A DNA stretch of 64,000 bases from Marinilactibacillus sp. Marseille-P9653 (GTDB lineage: Bacteria > Bacillota > Bacilli > Lactobacillales > Carnobacteriaceae_A), in contig NZ_CAKAKH010000001.1 of assembly GCF_916618885.1 (NCBI RefSeq), positions 248,001-312,000 of the forward strand, given 5' to 3'. Shown here piece by piece: positions 7,637-15,748 of the stretch. The first letter of the stretch is position 1. Every line of letters starts with the position of its first letter. The translations under genes were made by a program, and so were the position numbers. Below the pieces are notes generated by a model, which worked only from the letters and a program-made list of their open reading frames with translations, did not search any database and was not told the DNA's origin.

Positions 7637-8590
7637 ATGTCTGAACCAATTTTGAAAGTAGAAAATTTGACAAAAACTTTTGGAAATTCAAAGGACAAAG
7701 GGGTTAAAGCTGTTAAAGGGATTAGTTTTGAAGTTAATAGAGGTGAAATATTTGGGTTTTTAGGACCTAATGGTGCTGGTAAAAGCACCTCAATTAATAT
7801 GATTACTACACAATTGAGTGCAACAAAAGGAGACATATATATTGATGGAAAATCTATTATAAAAGATCCAGTCTCAGCAAGAAGTAAAATTGGTCTAGTT
7901 GCTCAACATAACAATTTAGATAGAGGACTAACTGCTAGAGAAAATTTAATTTATCATGCAAATTATTTTGGTGTAGATAAAGAAACTGCTAATAAACGAG
8001 CAGATATTTATCTTGAAAAATTTGGTTTAACTGATAGACAGCATGACTATGTTAAGACTTATTCAGGTGGAATGGCTCAACGATTAAAAATTGCTAGAGC
8101 ACTTATGCATGAACCAGAAATCATCTTTTTAGATGAACCCACTACTGGATTAGATCCAGGATATCGTTCGATTTTATGGGAGCAAATTTTAGATTTGAAT
8201 AAGAATGGGGCTACCATTTTTCTAACAACTCATTACATGGAAGAACCAGAGCAACTTTGTGATCGTATTGCTATTGTTAATGAAGGTGAACTCAAAGCAA
8301 TTGGAACATTAAGTGAATTAAAAGAGTTAATTCCAAGTAATAGTATAATCAATATAGAAATGAGCGATATAAAACCTGAATGGGTTGATCAAGCAAAAGA
8401 AATGTCCGAAGTAAAAAATGCGGATATTCATGATGAACAACTACGTTTGTATATGGATAGTAGCCATCCAGATTTTAATAAAATTTTAGAATGGATTAAT
8501 CAACTAGATGCGGAATTAAATACAATTAGTTTAACGACAAGTTCTCTTGATGATGTCTTTATTCATCTAACTGGAAAGGATGAAATTTAA
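7637..8590 (+). CDS. ABC exporter ATP-binding subunit (DrrA-like)
   Basis: A 317-residue ATPase of the drug/antibiotic exporter type. Seen are Walker A GPNGAGKST (about 40-48), the signature YSGGMAQRLKIARAL, Walker B IIFLDEPTTGLDP, and an H-loop TTHYMEEPEQLCDRIA, plus the C-terminal extension usual for DrrA proteins. AGGAGGAAGAAA precedes ATG. Its stop overlaps the permease start by 11 bases, so the two are coupled. It is probably co-transcribed with or close behind copA and is part of the element cargo. The substrate cannot be told. Confidence 0.88.
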   Translation: MSEPILKVENLTKTFGNSKDKGVKAVKGISFEVNRGEIFGFLGPNGAGKSTSINMITTQLSATKGDIYIDGKSIIKDPVSARSKIGLVAQHNNLDRGLTARENLIYHANYFGVDKETANKRADIYLEKFGLTDRQHDYVKTYSGGMAQRLKIARALMHEPEIIFLDEPTTGLDPGYRSILWEQILDLNKNGATIFLTTHYMEEPEQLCDRIAIVNEGELKAIGTLSELKELIPSNSIINIEMSDIKPEWVDQAKEMSEVKNADIHDEQLRLYMDSSHPDFNKILEWINQLDAELNTISLTTSSLDDVFIHLTGKDEI

Positions 8591-9389
8591 TATGGAAAAC
8601 AGTCAGTCTTCAAAGTATATAACTATTAAAGCGATGATTAAACGAGATTTAGTAATTCAACTAAGAGATAAGTGGGAATTTGTATTCCGAGTAGCAATGT
8701 TACCCTTTATTCTTATTCTTATTTATGGATATGTACTTCCAAAGGTAGGAATTTTGCAAGAAGATTTTCCTAACCAAATGTTCCCTGGAATGGTAGGAAT
8801 GAGTATTTTAGTAACTGGTATTCATGGAACTGCAGTGCCGTTAACAATGGATTTTAATATGTCAAGAGAAATTGAAGATCGTTTACAAGCACCTGTAAAT
8901 GTAAGGACAGTTGCGTTAGTAAAAATGTTTGTAGGATTTCTTGAGTCTTGGATTGGTGGACTGATTGTATTACCAATTTCTTTACTCTTTATGTCAGAAT
9001 TTCTAAATATAACAATGTCACTTAGAGAAGCAGTTTTACTACTTCCTGTTTTAATATTAGCAGGTATCTGTTCTGCCACTTTAGGGCTTTTAGTAGGGAC
9101 AATCATTAAGCCAACACAAGTAGCCGCAATGTTTCCAGGGTTCTTAATGCCTTTAGTATTTACTGGAGCAATTTTCTTCTCATGGGATACATTGAGTGCA
9201 ACACCCATCTTTCAGAAAATAGTATTAATAAACCCTCTTCTATACGTTAATGAAGCGTTAAGAGCAGTCTTAACGCCAGAGTTTAATCATATGCCACTAT
9301 TATATAGCTTAATAGGTATAAGCGTAAGTATACTCGTAATGGGTTATTTTGGAGCAAAACGTTTCATTAAAATGACACAAGATAGATAG
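8580..9389 (+). CDS. ABC-2 type exporter permease (DrrB-like)
   Basis: A 269-residue integral membrane protein with six predicted helices and the ABC-2 core (SREIEDRLQAPVNVRTVALVK in the middle, FLMPLVFTGAIFFSWDTL later). Such DrrB-type permeases pair with the preceding ATPase. The conserved glutamate region SREIEDRL before the second helix pair fits the family. The start may be at 8580 or at the second ATG (8592). No terminator is obvious before the tRNA fragment 70 bases downstream. Confidence 0.86.
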   Translation: MKFNMENSQSSKYITIKAMIKRDLVIQLRDKWEFVFRVAMLPFILILIYGYVLPKVGILQEDFPNQMFPGMVGMSILVTGIHGTAVPLTMDFNMSREIEDRLQAPVNVRTVALVKMFVGFLESWIGGLIVLPISLLFMSEFLNITMSLREAVLLLPVLILAGICSATLGLLVGTIIKPTQVAAMFPGFLMPLVFTGAIFFSWDTLSATPIFQKIVLINPLLYVNEALRAVLTPEFNHMPLLYSLIGISVSILVMGYFGAKRFIKMTQDR

Positions 9390-9458
9390 AAGTTAAAGCA
9401 GTGTATTTTGAGTTAATAAACTATAATTCTTATATAAGCTTCAAGTCATATCGACAAG

Positions 9459-9492
9459 GTAGGGGTCGCTGGTTCGAGCCCAGTAGGGACCA
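9459..9492 (+). repeat. tRNA 3'-end fragment, probable attachment site of the integrative element
   Basis: The segment has a T-arm GCTGG-TTCGAGC-CCAGT followed by an acceptor strand AGGGACC and A. The 5' half of a tRNA (D-arm, anticodon arm) is absent upstream, where AT-rich DNA lies instead. A truncated tRNA 3' end is the usual mark left by tyrosine-integrase insertion. A probable integrase begins at the opposite end of the element (left edge). The intact tRNA would lie outside the window to the left. Confidence 0.65.
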
Positions 9493-9508
9493 TCATATTT
9501 GAAAAAGT

Positions 9509-9558
9509 CTTATAATCGTTGACCAATTGTTGGTTTACAAGATTATAAGGCTTTTTTT
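9509..9558 (+). terminator. Intrinsic terminator after the tRNA fragment
   Basis: CTTATAATC (9509-9517) pairs with GATTATAAG (9541-9549), followed by GCTTTTTTT. It probably served the original tRNA transcript. Confidence 0.7.
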
Positions 9559-9711
9559 ATTTCCTTAAGACTAGTTATTTTCTTATATAAAAGAATATAT
9601 TTAGTAGTTACCCTGTACATTGCATGCGTATGATTATGTTTTTTTATCGTTTAGAATTAAAATGAACATATAAAGAGTTTGCAATTCATTATGTTATAGG
9701 AGGAATTAGAA

Positions 9712-10179
9712 ATGATCGTATTAGCAATCGTTTTATTACTATTAGTGGGTGTCGTTGCATATTTAAATATAGCAGAAATGGTCATGATCGATCTTTATTT
9801 TACTAGTTTTAATATCCCAGTATGGTTGCTTATTGTCGGTACGCTTTTAATAGGTATGGTCATAGCCGGGTTGTTAGCAAGTTCTGTGATTGCACGTAAC
9901 AAAAAAGTTTTAAAAGATAAAGAAGAAGAGATGGACCGAGCTGAGGCAGAAAGAAAAGAATCCGTTGATAAAGTGAAACAAGATGCAGAAACTCAGATCG
10001 AATTGCAGAAAAAAGAAGCTGAAATACAACGACTAAATGCAAAGTTATCTCAAGACCAAAGTAGCAATAGAGCTGTTCCAGTGAAGGAAACCAAGGCAGA
10101 AGTACCTGAAGATAATCATACTTGGGTAGAGGCGCGTGAAGAAGACCATCAAACTAGAACTAAAAAGAAGCCAAGATAA
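9712..10179 (+). CDS. LapA-domain membrane protein with coiled-coil tail
   Basis: A 155-residue protein with two membrane segments (about 2-20 and 38-62) separated by the short loop MVMIDLYFTSFNIPVW, the LapA/DUF1049 pattern. A charged helical tail follows (KEEEMDRAEAERKESVDKVKQDAETQIELQKKE, given here as residues about 70-110), probably coiled coil and cytoplasmic. In enterobacteria LapA/YciS acts in envelope regulation; in Lactobacillales the role is unknown. AGGAGGAATTAGAA gives a strong ribosome site. It stands alone. Confidence 0.75.
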   Translation: MIVLAIVLLLLVGVVAYLNIAEMVMIDLYFTSFNIPVWLLIVGTLLIGMVIAGLLASSVIARNKKVLKDKEEEMDRAEAERKESVDKVKQDAETQIELQKKEAEIQRLNAKLSQDQSSNRAVPVKETKAEVPEDNHTWVEAREEDHQTRTKKKPR

Positions 10180-10352
10180 CTAAAAAGATGGTTGGAGCAG
10201 TATAATAATAAGCTTATTTTTTTGCTTACTGTTTTTAAGTCTGCTCATTATCGCATCTCGACATTGATGGAGGTACTTTTTTGCTCTTAAGCTATTTAAA
10301 GGGAGGCACCATTGGTTCGATCCTGGTAAGTACTATTATAAGTAACGATTCA

Positions 10353-10395
10353 AAAAAGGCAGTAACGTTCTCATGGAGAAAACGTTACTGCCTTT
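10353..10395. terminator. Bidirectional terminator between convergent genes
   Basis: AAAAGGCAGTAACGTT and AACGTTACTGCCTTTT form a 16-base perfect inverted repeat with A and T tracts on either side. It separates the rightward LapA gene from the leftward lipoprotein gene. Confidence 0.85.
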
Positions 10396-10424
10396 TGATG
10401 TATAAACATTTTTTATAAGAAAAA

Positions 10425-10927
10425 TTAATCGATGTCTAGTAAAAATACATATCTCGCTGAACCAGCGTCCCATTGTGCCAAAACCTCAAAGACAGCTTCT
10501 CCTTCTATCGAAGAAATATCGCCATCCCGAACACTTTCAACCGTTCCATCTTCATTCCAGATGTTTAATGTATAGTGTTTGGTTGTTCTTCAAAGTCTAG
10601 TTCAAGCGGTGTAGGAGCATCTATAGATGTAGGTTGGATCAGTTTGACGAGTTCTGGCGGGCTATCGCTATCGGCCTCTATTCCCTGACCATTTTCTATA
10701 CTCCAACTGTATGTACCAAGTATCGGTTCAATAACTTCGTCTCCAGCATGAATGGTTAACTCTGGAGGCTTAATATCTGAGGAATCTAAAGAAACAAAGG
10801 ATGAACTAGTCTCATTAACTTGCTCTGTGTTTTCGATTCCATTAACTTCTCCATTTGTATCGGAACAGCCACCGACCGCTAGAAAAACAGCGAGTGATAG
10901 TGTAGAAAATAACCATTTAATCTTCAT
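10425..10927 (-). pseudogene. Lipoprotein gene broken by a frameshift near 10572
   Basis: The upstream frame (10927 to 10565) encodes a lipoprotein signal, LAVFLAVGGC with lipobox Cys21, and about 100 further residues, ending in an apparent stop after EEQPNTIH. Shifting frame at about 10572 continues as YTLNIWNEDGTVESV and EGEAVFEVLAQWDAG, then a strand, stopping at 10425. This is a coherent secreted beta-rich end. The intact protein would be about 165 residues. A one-base loss or a sequencing error explains it. Function is unknown; the Y.V.A.W..G.A.Y.F pattern recurs in small extracellular lipoproteins. Confidence 0.65.
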
Positions 10928-11195
10928 AGTATGTATCTCCCTTCAATTATTTGAAATCATCAAGCGGTGCGAAATCATCAGTTTACAGACTGTTAACTGG
11001 GTATTATGTAATGTAACTATAGCATACTGGTTTTTAAAAATCCTAACTTTAATAGGTGAAATAAATGCAGATCATATGAGTTGTTAATGTAGCGTATCAT
11101 TGTTATGTTTTTTGTAAGAGAGTATGAGAACCACTATGATTTGTACTAATTTTTTTTGTAGAGACATTCTATTTAGACGAAAGGAAGATTACTAG

Positions 11196-12068
11196 GTGAA
11201 AAAAGTGTTTTTGTTCAGTACATTGATACTATTATTATCAGCTTGCGGGAATAACGAAACAGCTGAAACCGATGAAACAAACGAATTAAAGAGTGAACAA
11301 ACTTCTGAAATAACGGACTCAAATCAGACTCAAGAAGACGCTGATGTTGAGGAAACAGAAGCTGAGGAAGATTCTTCAGAAAACTCAGATAGTGATTTAT
11401 CAGATGAATCAAACCAAGAAGATACGGAGATGACGGAAGAAGAGGCTAAAGAGAAAGTGATCGCTTATATAAACGAACAAAGTGGACCTACAGAAGCCGA
11501 GTCTTATAATTTCAATATAGTGGATGAGGGGGAGGTTTATACGGCTTCAATGTATACCTCTGTATCTACAGATGAAACAAAAGGGGCGCCAATCATTTCA
11601 ATGCATGAAATCAATAAAACCACAGGTGAAGTAAAAAAAATTGAGGTAGGACCTTACGATCTGAATACAGCCACCAGTGAAATTGCCTCCATGAGTGAGG
11701 AAGAAAGAAAAGCACATCACCGAGAACTGGTTGCCGAAGGAGAAAGTATAGATGAAAGCGTCTTAGAACAGTTGATGCTTCCAGGTGTGCATAAGAATAC
11801 TACGTTTTATGAAGGTAGGATAAATGCTGGAGATACTGTGGAACTTTCTCTTGCTACTGCGGATACACCACCGGAATATGAAAAGTTAGAGTTTTCTCCG
11901 GATATAGATACAGAAGGGTTCTTTACCATTAATCTCAGTCCATATGATTTAACCCATAAATCAGTTTTTCGTTTTTCTATTCAAGGAGACTACTCAAACG
12001 AGCAAATCTTTGATATTCCAATATTTGAAGCGCAAGAAGGAATGGAAAATATTGGAGTGAGAGAATAA
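11196..12068 (+). CDS. Secreted lipoprotein of unknown function with acidic linker
   Basis: A 290-residue protein with a signal peptide ending LLLSAC (lipid-attached Cys17). A very acidic, low-complexity linker of Glu, Asp, Ser and Thr follows (about 20-90), likely spanning the wall. The globular part is about 90-290. It begins EEEAKEKVIAYINEQSG, resembling the start of several Firmicutes substrate or wall-associated lipoproteins, and ends with a second beta-rich module (residues about 185-290). Translation probably starts at GTG 11196 after AAGGAAG. I do not recognise the function. The frameshifted lipoprotein upstream reads the other way. Confidence 0.75.
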   Translation: MKKVFLFSTLILLLSACGNNETAETDETNELKSEQTSEITDSNQTQEDADVEETEAEEDSSENSDSDLSDESNQEDTEMTEEEAKEKVIAYINEQSGPTEAESYNFNIVDEGEVYTASMYTSVSTDETKGAPIISMHEINKTTGEVKKIEVGPYDLNTATSEIASMSEEERKAHHRELVAEGESIDESVLEQLMLPGVHKNTTFYEGRINAGDTVELSLATADTPPEYEKLEFSPDIDTEGFFTINLSPYDLTHKSVFRFSIQGDYSNEQIFDIPIFEAQEGMENIGVRE

Positions 12069-12149
12069 CAGCGTTAGTATATTTAGCTTTTCCTTTAAGA
12101 GTATTTCTATAAATCAGGTATATTAGGAGGTGATTCCATCTAGAAACCG

Positions 12150-12177
12150 TTGACGTTTCGTTTAATAAAATTATAGA
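12150..12177 (+). promoter_or_regulatory. Probable promoter of the P-loop kinase gene
   Basis: TTGACG (12150-12155) and TATAGA (12172-12177) with a 16-base spacer, ending 34 bases before the start codon. Confidence 0.5.
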
Positions 12178-12211
12178 ATAGTACCCTAAAGCTTTTTAAG
12201 GGGGGAAACTG

Positions 12212-12739
12212 ATGGAACGAGTCACGATTGTAGGACCTTCAGGTTCTGGAAAATCTACGTTAGCTAAACAATTAGGGGAAGCTTTTGAATTACCTGTTTT
12301 CCATATAGATCAGTTGTTTTTTGATCCAGGCTGGGTTGAGAAGTCAAAAGAAAAGTTAATGGGAGAGGTAAATGGTATTCTCGATGAGAATGAGTGCTGG
12401 ATTATAGAAGGTAATTACGGAATAACGCTACCTTCTAGACTATCCAAAAGCACCCATGTATTTTTTCTTGATTACCCGCGTAGAATCTATGCTCATAGAG
12501 TTTTGAAGCGATTAATTCGTACTTACGGGAAAGTCCGAGAGGATATGGCACCGGGCTGTCCAGAAAGAATCGATTTACCATTTTTAAAATATGTCTGGAA
12601 TTTCAAAACACAGAGACGGGAAAGGTTATTCAAGCTTGTTCAATCGGGATTACCGATTGATTGTAAGTTAATTGTGTTCAAGCACCCAAAAGAGTGTGAA
12701 CAGTACTTAAAGGATATAGAGAAAGCTAGACACCGCTGA
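12212..12739 (+). CDS. P-loop NTPase, FlaR/adenylate-kinase-like ("DNA topology modulation protein")
   Basis: A 175-residue kinase-like protein. It has a P-loop GPSGSGKST at residues 8-16, then HIDQLFFDPGW and WIIEGNYG, the signature of the family annotated as DNA topology modulation protein FlaR. An LID-like basic stretch RVLKRLIRTYGKVREDMAPGC follows. The substrate is not established; the fold suggests phosphotransfer to a small molecule or nucleoside. AAGGGGGG precedes ATG. Its end overlaps the terminator stem, and it appears monocistronic. Confidence 0.82.
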   Translation: MERVTIVGPSGSGKSTLAKQLGEAFELPVFHIDQLFFDPGWVEKSKEKLMGEVNGILDENECWIIEGNYGITLPSRLSKSTHVFFLDYPRRIYAHRVLKRLIRTYGKVREDMAPGCPERIDLPFLKYVWNFKTQRRERLFKLVQSGLPIDCKLIVFKHPKECEQYLKDIEKARHR

Positions 12740-12768
12740 TTTAACAACTCAACGATGTCTAGCTTTTT
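12722..12768 (+). terminator. Intrinsic terminator overlapping the end of the P-loop gene
   Basis: AAAGCTAGACA pairs with TGTCTAGCTTT, followed by T residues. The left arm lies inside the last codons of the gene. Confidence 0.8.
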
Positions 12769-12807
12769 CTGCTGAAAAATCATAAATATTTCTTGAGGCC
12801 ATTTGAA

Positions 12808-13575
12808 CTAGTCATTTGCCATTTCTTCCTGCATGACCTCATCCATCCAACGTAAACTATCATGGATATTCTCAGAAGCGACTCTATGATATTCATTACC
12901 TTCTAAGTCTTGAATCATACTGTCACTTAATTTTTTGAACCGTTGCGAATAACCATTCGCTGCTACGACGTAGTAATTTTTATCCAATTTAATTGTCATA
13001 TTTAGATATTCTTTTGTGCCGTCTTCGATGCCTTTCTCAAGTAACTCCTTTGCTCCAAGGGGTAAGTCATCTTCCGCTTGATCACTTCTCAAAGTACCAT
13101 TGAAACCATGAGAGCTATATATTGCTACACTATTTTGATCAAATGATAAGAAGGACTGATCTAGTTCTCTTGAAAGAGAATAATTCAACTCCCAAGAAGA
13201 TTCAATGAGGTCATTCGGACTTAATCCTTCTTCATTGACTTGAGTATGTTGACGCGTATTTAAATAGTAGGCTGTACTGAAACCTATGACGATCAATAAT
13301 AGTGCGCTGAGTACGACATTTAATACTTTTCTTCGTTCACTTTTTTTTACCTTCCGTGAAATTTCTTCTATGATATTTGAATCTTCTTTCAATAATTCAT
13401 CCAGTGGAACTTGATAATATTCACTGATTGCTACTAACATTTCAAGATCCGGATAGGTTCTTCCAACCTCCCAACTAGATATGGTCTGTCTAGACACATG
13501 TAAAATATCACCCAATTCTTTTTGAGACAGTGAAGCTGATAACCTTTTTTCTTTTAAACGCTCACCGATTTCCAT
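12808..13575 (-). CDS. Xre-family regulator with C-terminal membrane anchor and outer domain
   Basis: A 255-residue protein starting MEIGERLKEKR. An HTH of the Xre type (SQKELGDILHVSRQTISSWE) occupies residues 1-65. A basic linker (KVKKSERRKVL) is followed by one membrane helix (LNVVLSALLLIVIGFSTAYYL, about 85-107) and about 150 residues probably outside the membrane. The ATG at 13575 is preferred because GGAGAGT lies 6 bases upstream; the longer frame to 13605 lacks a better site. Membrane-bound Xre regulators often sense envelope or peptide signals. The ligand is unknown. Confidence 0.8.
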   Translation of the reverse strand: MEIGERLKEKRLSASLSQKELGDILHVSRQTISSWEVGRTYPDLEMLVAISEYYQVPLDELLKEDSNIIEEISRKVKKSERRKVLNVVLSALLLIVIGFSTAYYLNTRQHTQVNEEGLSPNDLIESSWELNYSLSRELDQSFLSFDQNSVAIYSSHGFNGTLRSDQAEDDLPLGAKELLEKGIEDGTKEYLNMTIKLDKNYYVVAANGYSQRFKKLSDSMIQDLEGNEYHRVASENIHDSLRWMDEVMQEEMAND

Positions 13576-13605
13576 TATCCACTCTCCTATTTGCCTTTTC
13601 ATCAT

Positions 13606-14102
13606 TATAAAACTAGACAGCTAAGGAATGCTAGGTTAGTTTTACTATTTTTATCAAGAAGGTTGATTTGACGGGCTGCTACAATTTGTTGCACCTCCAT
13701 TATTACATTTTTTATAATCATTTGTACCTTCTGATGAGACATAAAATTGGAATAACTAGATGATTTTTAGAATTCTACTATTGATTTTATGTGCGACGTG
13801 CTTGTTTTCTCTTTTGACAGATACTTGTTTTTCTACATTGTTTTTTCCGATTTCCTTTCCATTTCCTCCAAAATTTTCCATTGATTCTATATTAATATGA
13901 CTATATAAACATTTTGAATAGTTATATTTATTTCGATATTAGTTATATTTTTAGTTGAAAAATTAAACACAAACAATCTTCATAGAATCTTTATCTTCAT
14001 CTGATAAGCTATTAAATGATTGAAGTACGGTGACGGTTGTTACATTCAAAGCTAAACTTAACACGCATCGTTCTATTAAAATGGGTTTAAGGAGTTTTAT
14101 AA
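13606..14102. other. Non-coding stretch between divergent genes
   Basis: AT-rich DNA with no convincing reading frame. It must hold the promoters of the Xre gene and the LCP gene; no single promoter stands out. A GGAG site before ATG 14103 is the only firm signal. Confidence 0.5.
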
Positions 14103-15233
14103 ATGTCTAAAAAAAGAAATGCTCATAATCGGAGCAGTCGTAAATTGAATAAGAAAAGAACAGGTTTTATATTATTGTTCGTGGTTCCGCTCGTTATGCT
14201 TTTGGCAGGTGGGGCTGCGTATGCAGCGAATCTTTTCAAAACAACCGAGAACATACTCGAATCGTCTTATCAAGAAATTGAGCGTTCTGAACCAGTTGAA
14301 AAAGTGAATCCGATTGAAGAGCCGATATCGATTTTACTAATGGGGATTGACGACGATGATGAAAGAGGGCTTGGTTCTGCAAGAGCGGATTCGATTATCT
14401 ATGCGACAGTAAATCCCGAAACGCATCAATTGGATATGGTTTCAATTCCTAGAGATACTTATGTTCCGATTATGAATAAGGGTCAAGAAGTGAAGATGGA
14501 CCGGATTAATACGGCCTATGCTATTGGAGAAGAAAATGCAGTGGTGGAAACAGTGGAGACTTTTTTAGGTTTACCTGTTAATTATTATGCTACCTTTAAT
14601 TTCCATTCGTTTTTAGATGTGATTGATGCACTTGGAGGGATAGATGTTGATGTCCCGGTCGATATTGTAGAAATGGATTCTAAAGATAATAGCAAGGCCG
14701 TTACACTTGAAAAAGGCCTGCAGACATTAGATGGTGAACAAGCATTAGCTTTGGCACGTACGCGAAAAATCGATGATGACATTGCTCGTGGTCAAAGACA
14801 GCAATTGGTCATTAAATCCGTTATTAACAAAGCAACTGATTTAGGTTCTATTACAAAGTACAATGATATTCTAAGAGGTATCGGTTCGAATATGAGAACC
14901 AACATGAAAATGAACGAGATCAAAAGTGTCTTGCAGACAGGTTTGAATGAGTCGTTTGATACAGAATCTCATGTGTTCGAATGGACAAGCTTTAAAAATG
15001 CTGGAAGAGACCTGGTGAAAATTGAACCAAGTAGTTTTGAAGACATTCAACAGTCTTTATCTGAGTCATTAGAATTGGAAGAGCAAACCATTAATGATAT
15101 TACTGATGGCGTTGAAGCCCAAGACGTGTTAGACGAATCGGAAGATGATGGTCGATATAGTAAAGATTACCCACAAACTGACTTGAAGAAGCGGAGTGGA
15201 TCAGCACTAGCTGGTTCAGATAGTTATGAATAA
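14103..15233 (+). CDS. LytR-CpsA-Psr (LCP) family cell-wall glycopolymer ligase
   Basis: A 376-residue protein with a basic cytoplasmic tip, one membrane helix (about 22-43), and the LCP domain. Diagnostic motifs: ARADSIIYATVNPE with the arginine and aspartate of the pyrophosphate site, SIPRDTYVPI, DRINTAYAIG, and LDGEQALALARTRKIDDDIARGQRQQ with the conserved arginines. LCP enzymes move undecaprenyl-linked teichoic acid or capsule chains onto peptidoglycan outside the cell. The C-terminal tail is acidic and disordered. It overlaps the next gene by 8 bases, so the two are co-translated. Confidence 0.92.
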   Translation: MSKKRNAHNRSSRKLNKKRTGFILLFVVPLVMLLAGGAAYAANLFKTTENILESSYQEIERSEPVEKVNPIEEPISILLMGIDDDDERGLGSARADSIIYATVNPETHQLDMVSIPRDTYVPIMNKGQEVKMDRINTAYAIGEENAVVETVETFLGLPVNYYATFNFHSFLDVIDALGGIDVDVPVDIVEMDSKDNSKAVTLEKGLQTLDGEQALALARTRKIDDDIARGQRQQLVIKSVINKATDLGSITKYNDILRGIGSNMRTNMKMNEIKSVLQTGLNESFDTESHVFEWTSFKNAGRDLVKIEPSSFEDIQQSLSESLELEEQTINDITDGVEAQDVLDESEDDGRYSKDYPQTDLKKRSGSALAGSDSYE

Positions 15234-15594
15234 AGGCGCTGAATATCTAAAATCAGGTGCAAAAGAAACTGTATCAGTGCACTTGCTTTACCGGAGGATC
15301 AAGTATCTCTTGTTCTTCTTAGTCGTTTTGTTAGGGGTGTCAGGTTATCGATATTGGGTTGGTGCGATTGAACCATTAGACGAAACGAGTACAGAACAAA
15401 TTGTTGTACAGATTGATAGAGGTCAGTCTCGCGCTGATATTGCGAGAAAGTTAGAGAGAGAAGGTGTGATCCAAAGTGCCTTTGTCTTCAATTATTATGC
15501 ACGGTTTACGAGTGATCGTATATTCGTTGCAGGAGAATATGTGTTTTCTCCTGCTCAATCACTTGCTTCAATATTAGATAAAATGCAAAAATAA
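15226..15594 (+). CDS. Truncated MltG/YceG-like membrane protein (N-terminal domain only)
   Basis: A 122-residue protein: membrane helix at about 28-46, then a LysM-like substructure, IVVQIDRGQSRADIARKLEREGVI followed by FNYYARFTSDRIFVAGEYVFSPAQSLASIL. That is the N-terminal half of the endolytic transglycosylase MltG (YceG), which is usually about 350 residues. The catalytic domain with its conserved glutamate is absent and a stop follows cleanly, so it is either a dedicated accessory protein or a decayed gene. Overlap with the LCP gene argues for a kept role in wall assembly. Confidence 0.75.
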   Translation: MNKGAEYLKSGAKETVSVHLLYRRIKYLLFFLVVLLGVSGYRYWVGAIEPLDETSTEQIVVQIDRGQSRADIARKLEREGVIQSAFVFNYYARFTSDRIFVAGEYVFSPAQSLASILDKMQK

Positions 15595-15707
15595 TATAAC
15601 TGAAAAATAACAAAATAAAAATTGGATGTTTTAATTGTTTTAAAAAAGTTAGAAAAGTAGAAATGATTACCTGATGTTCCTTCAAAAGTGAACGTACTTA
15701 TCCTATA

Positions 15708-15742
15708 AAAAAAGCCAAGTGCTAATCGGCACTTGGCTTTTT
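15708..15742. terminator. Bidirectional terminator
   Basis: AAAAAGCCAAGTGC and GCACTTGGCTTTTT form a 14-base perfect stem with a 6-base loop, between the convergent MltG-like and ABC-F genes. Confidence 0.88.
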
Positions 15743-15748
15743 CGTTGT

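Noticed and set aside
7566..7637. Possible copZ gene after copA
   Set aside because: The gap is only 70 bases and contains no HMA motif.
10301..10335. A second tRNA-like T-arm (TTGGTTCGATCCTGG) resembling another attachment site
   Set aside because: The stem needs several G-T pairs and the acceptor part has no plausible partner; too weak to call a tRNA remnant.
12121..12145. Strong Shine-Dalgarno-like AGGAGGTGATTCC without a gene
   Set aside because: Only a seven-codon frame follows; it is upstream of a promoter and probably chance.
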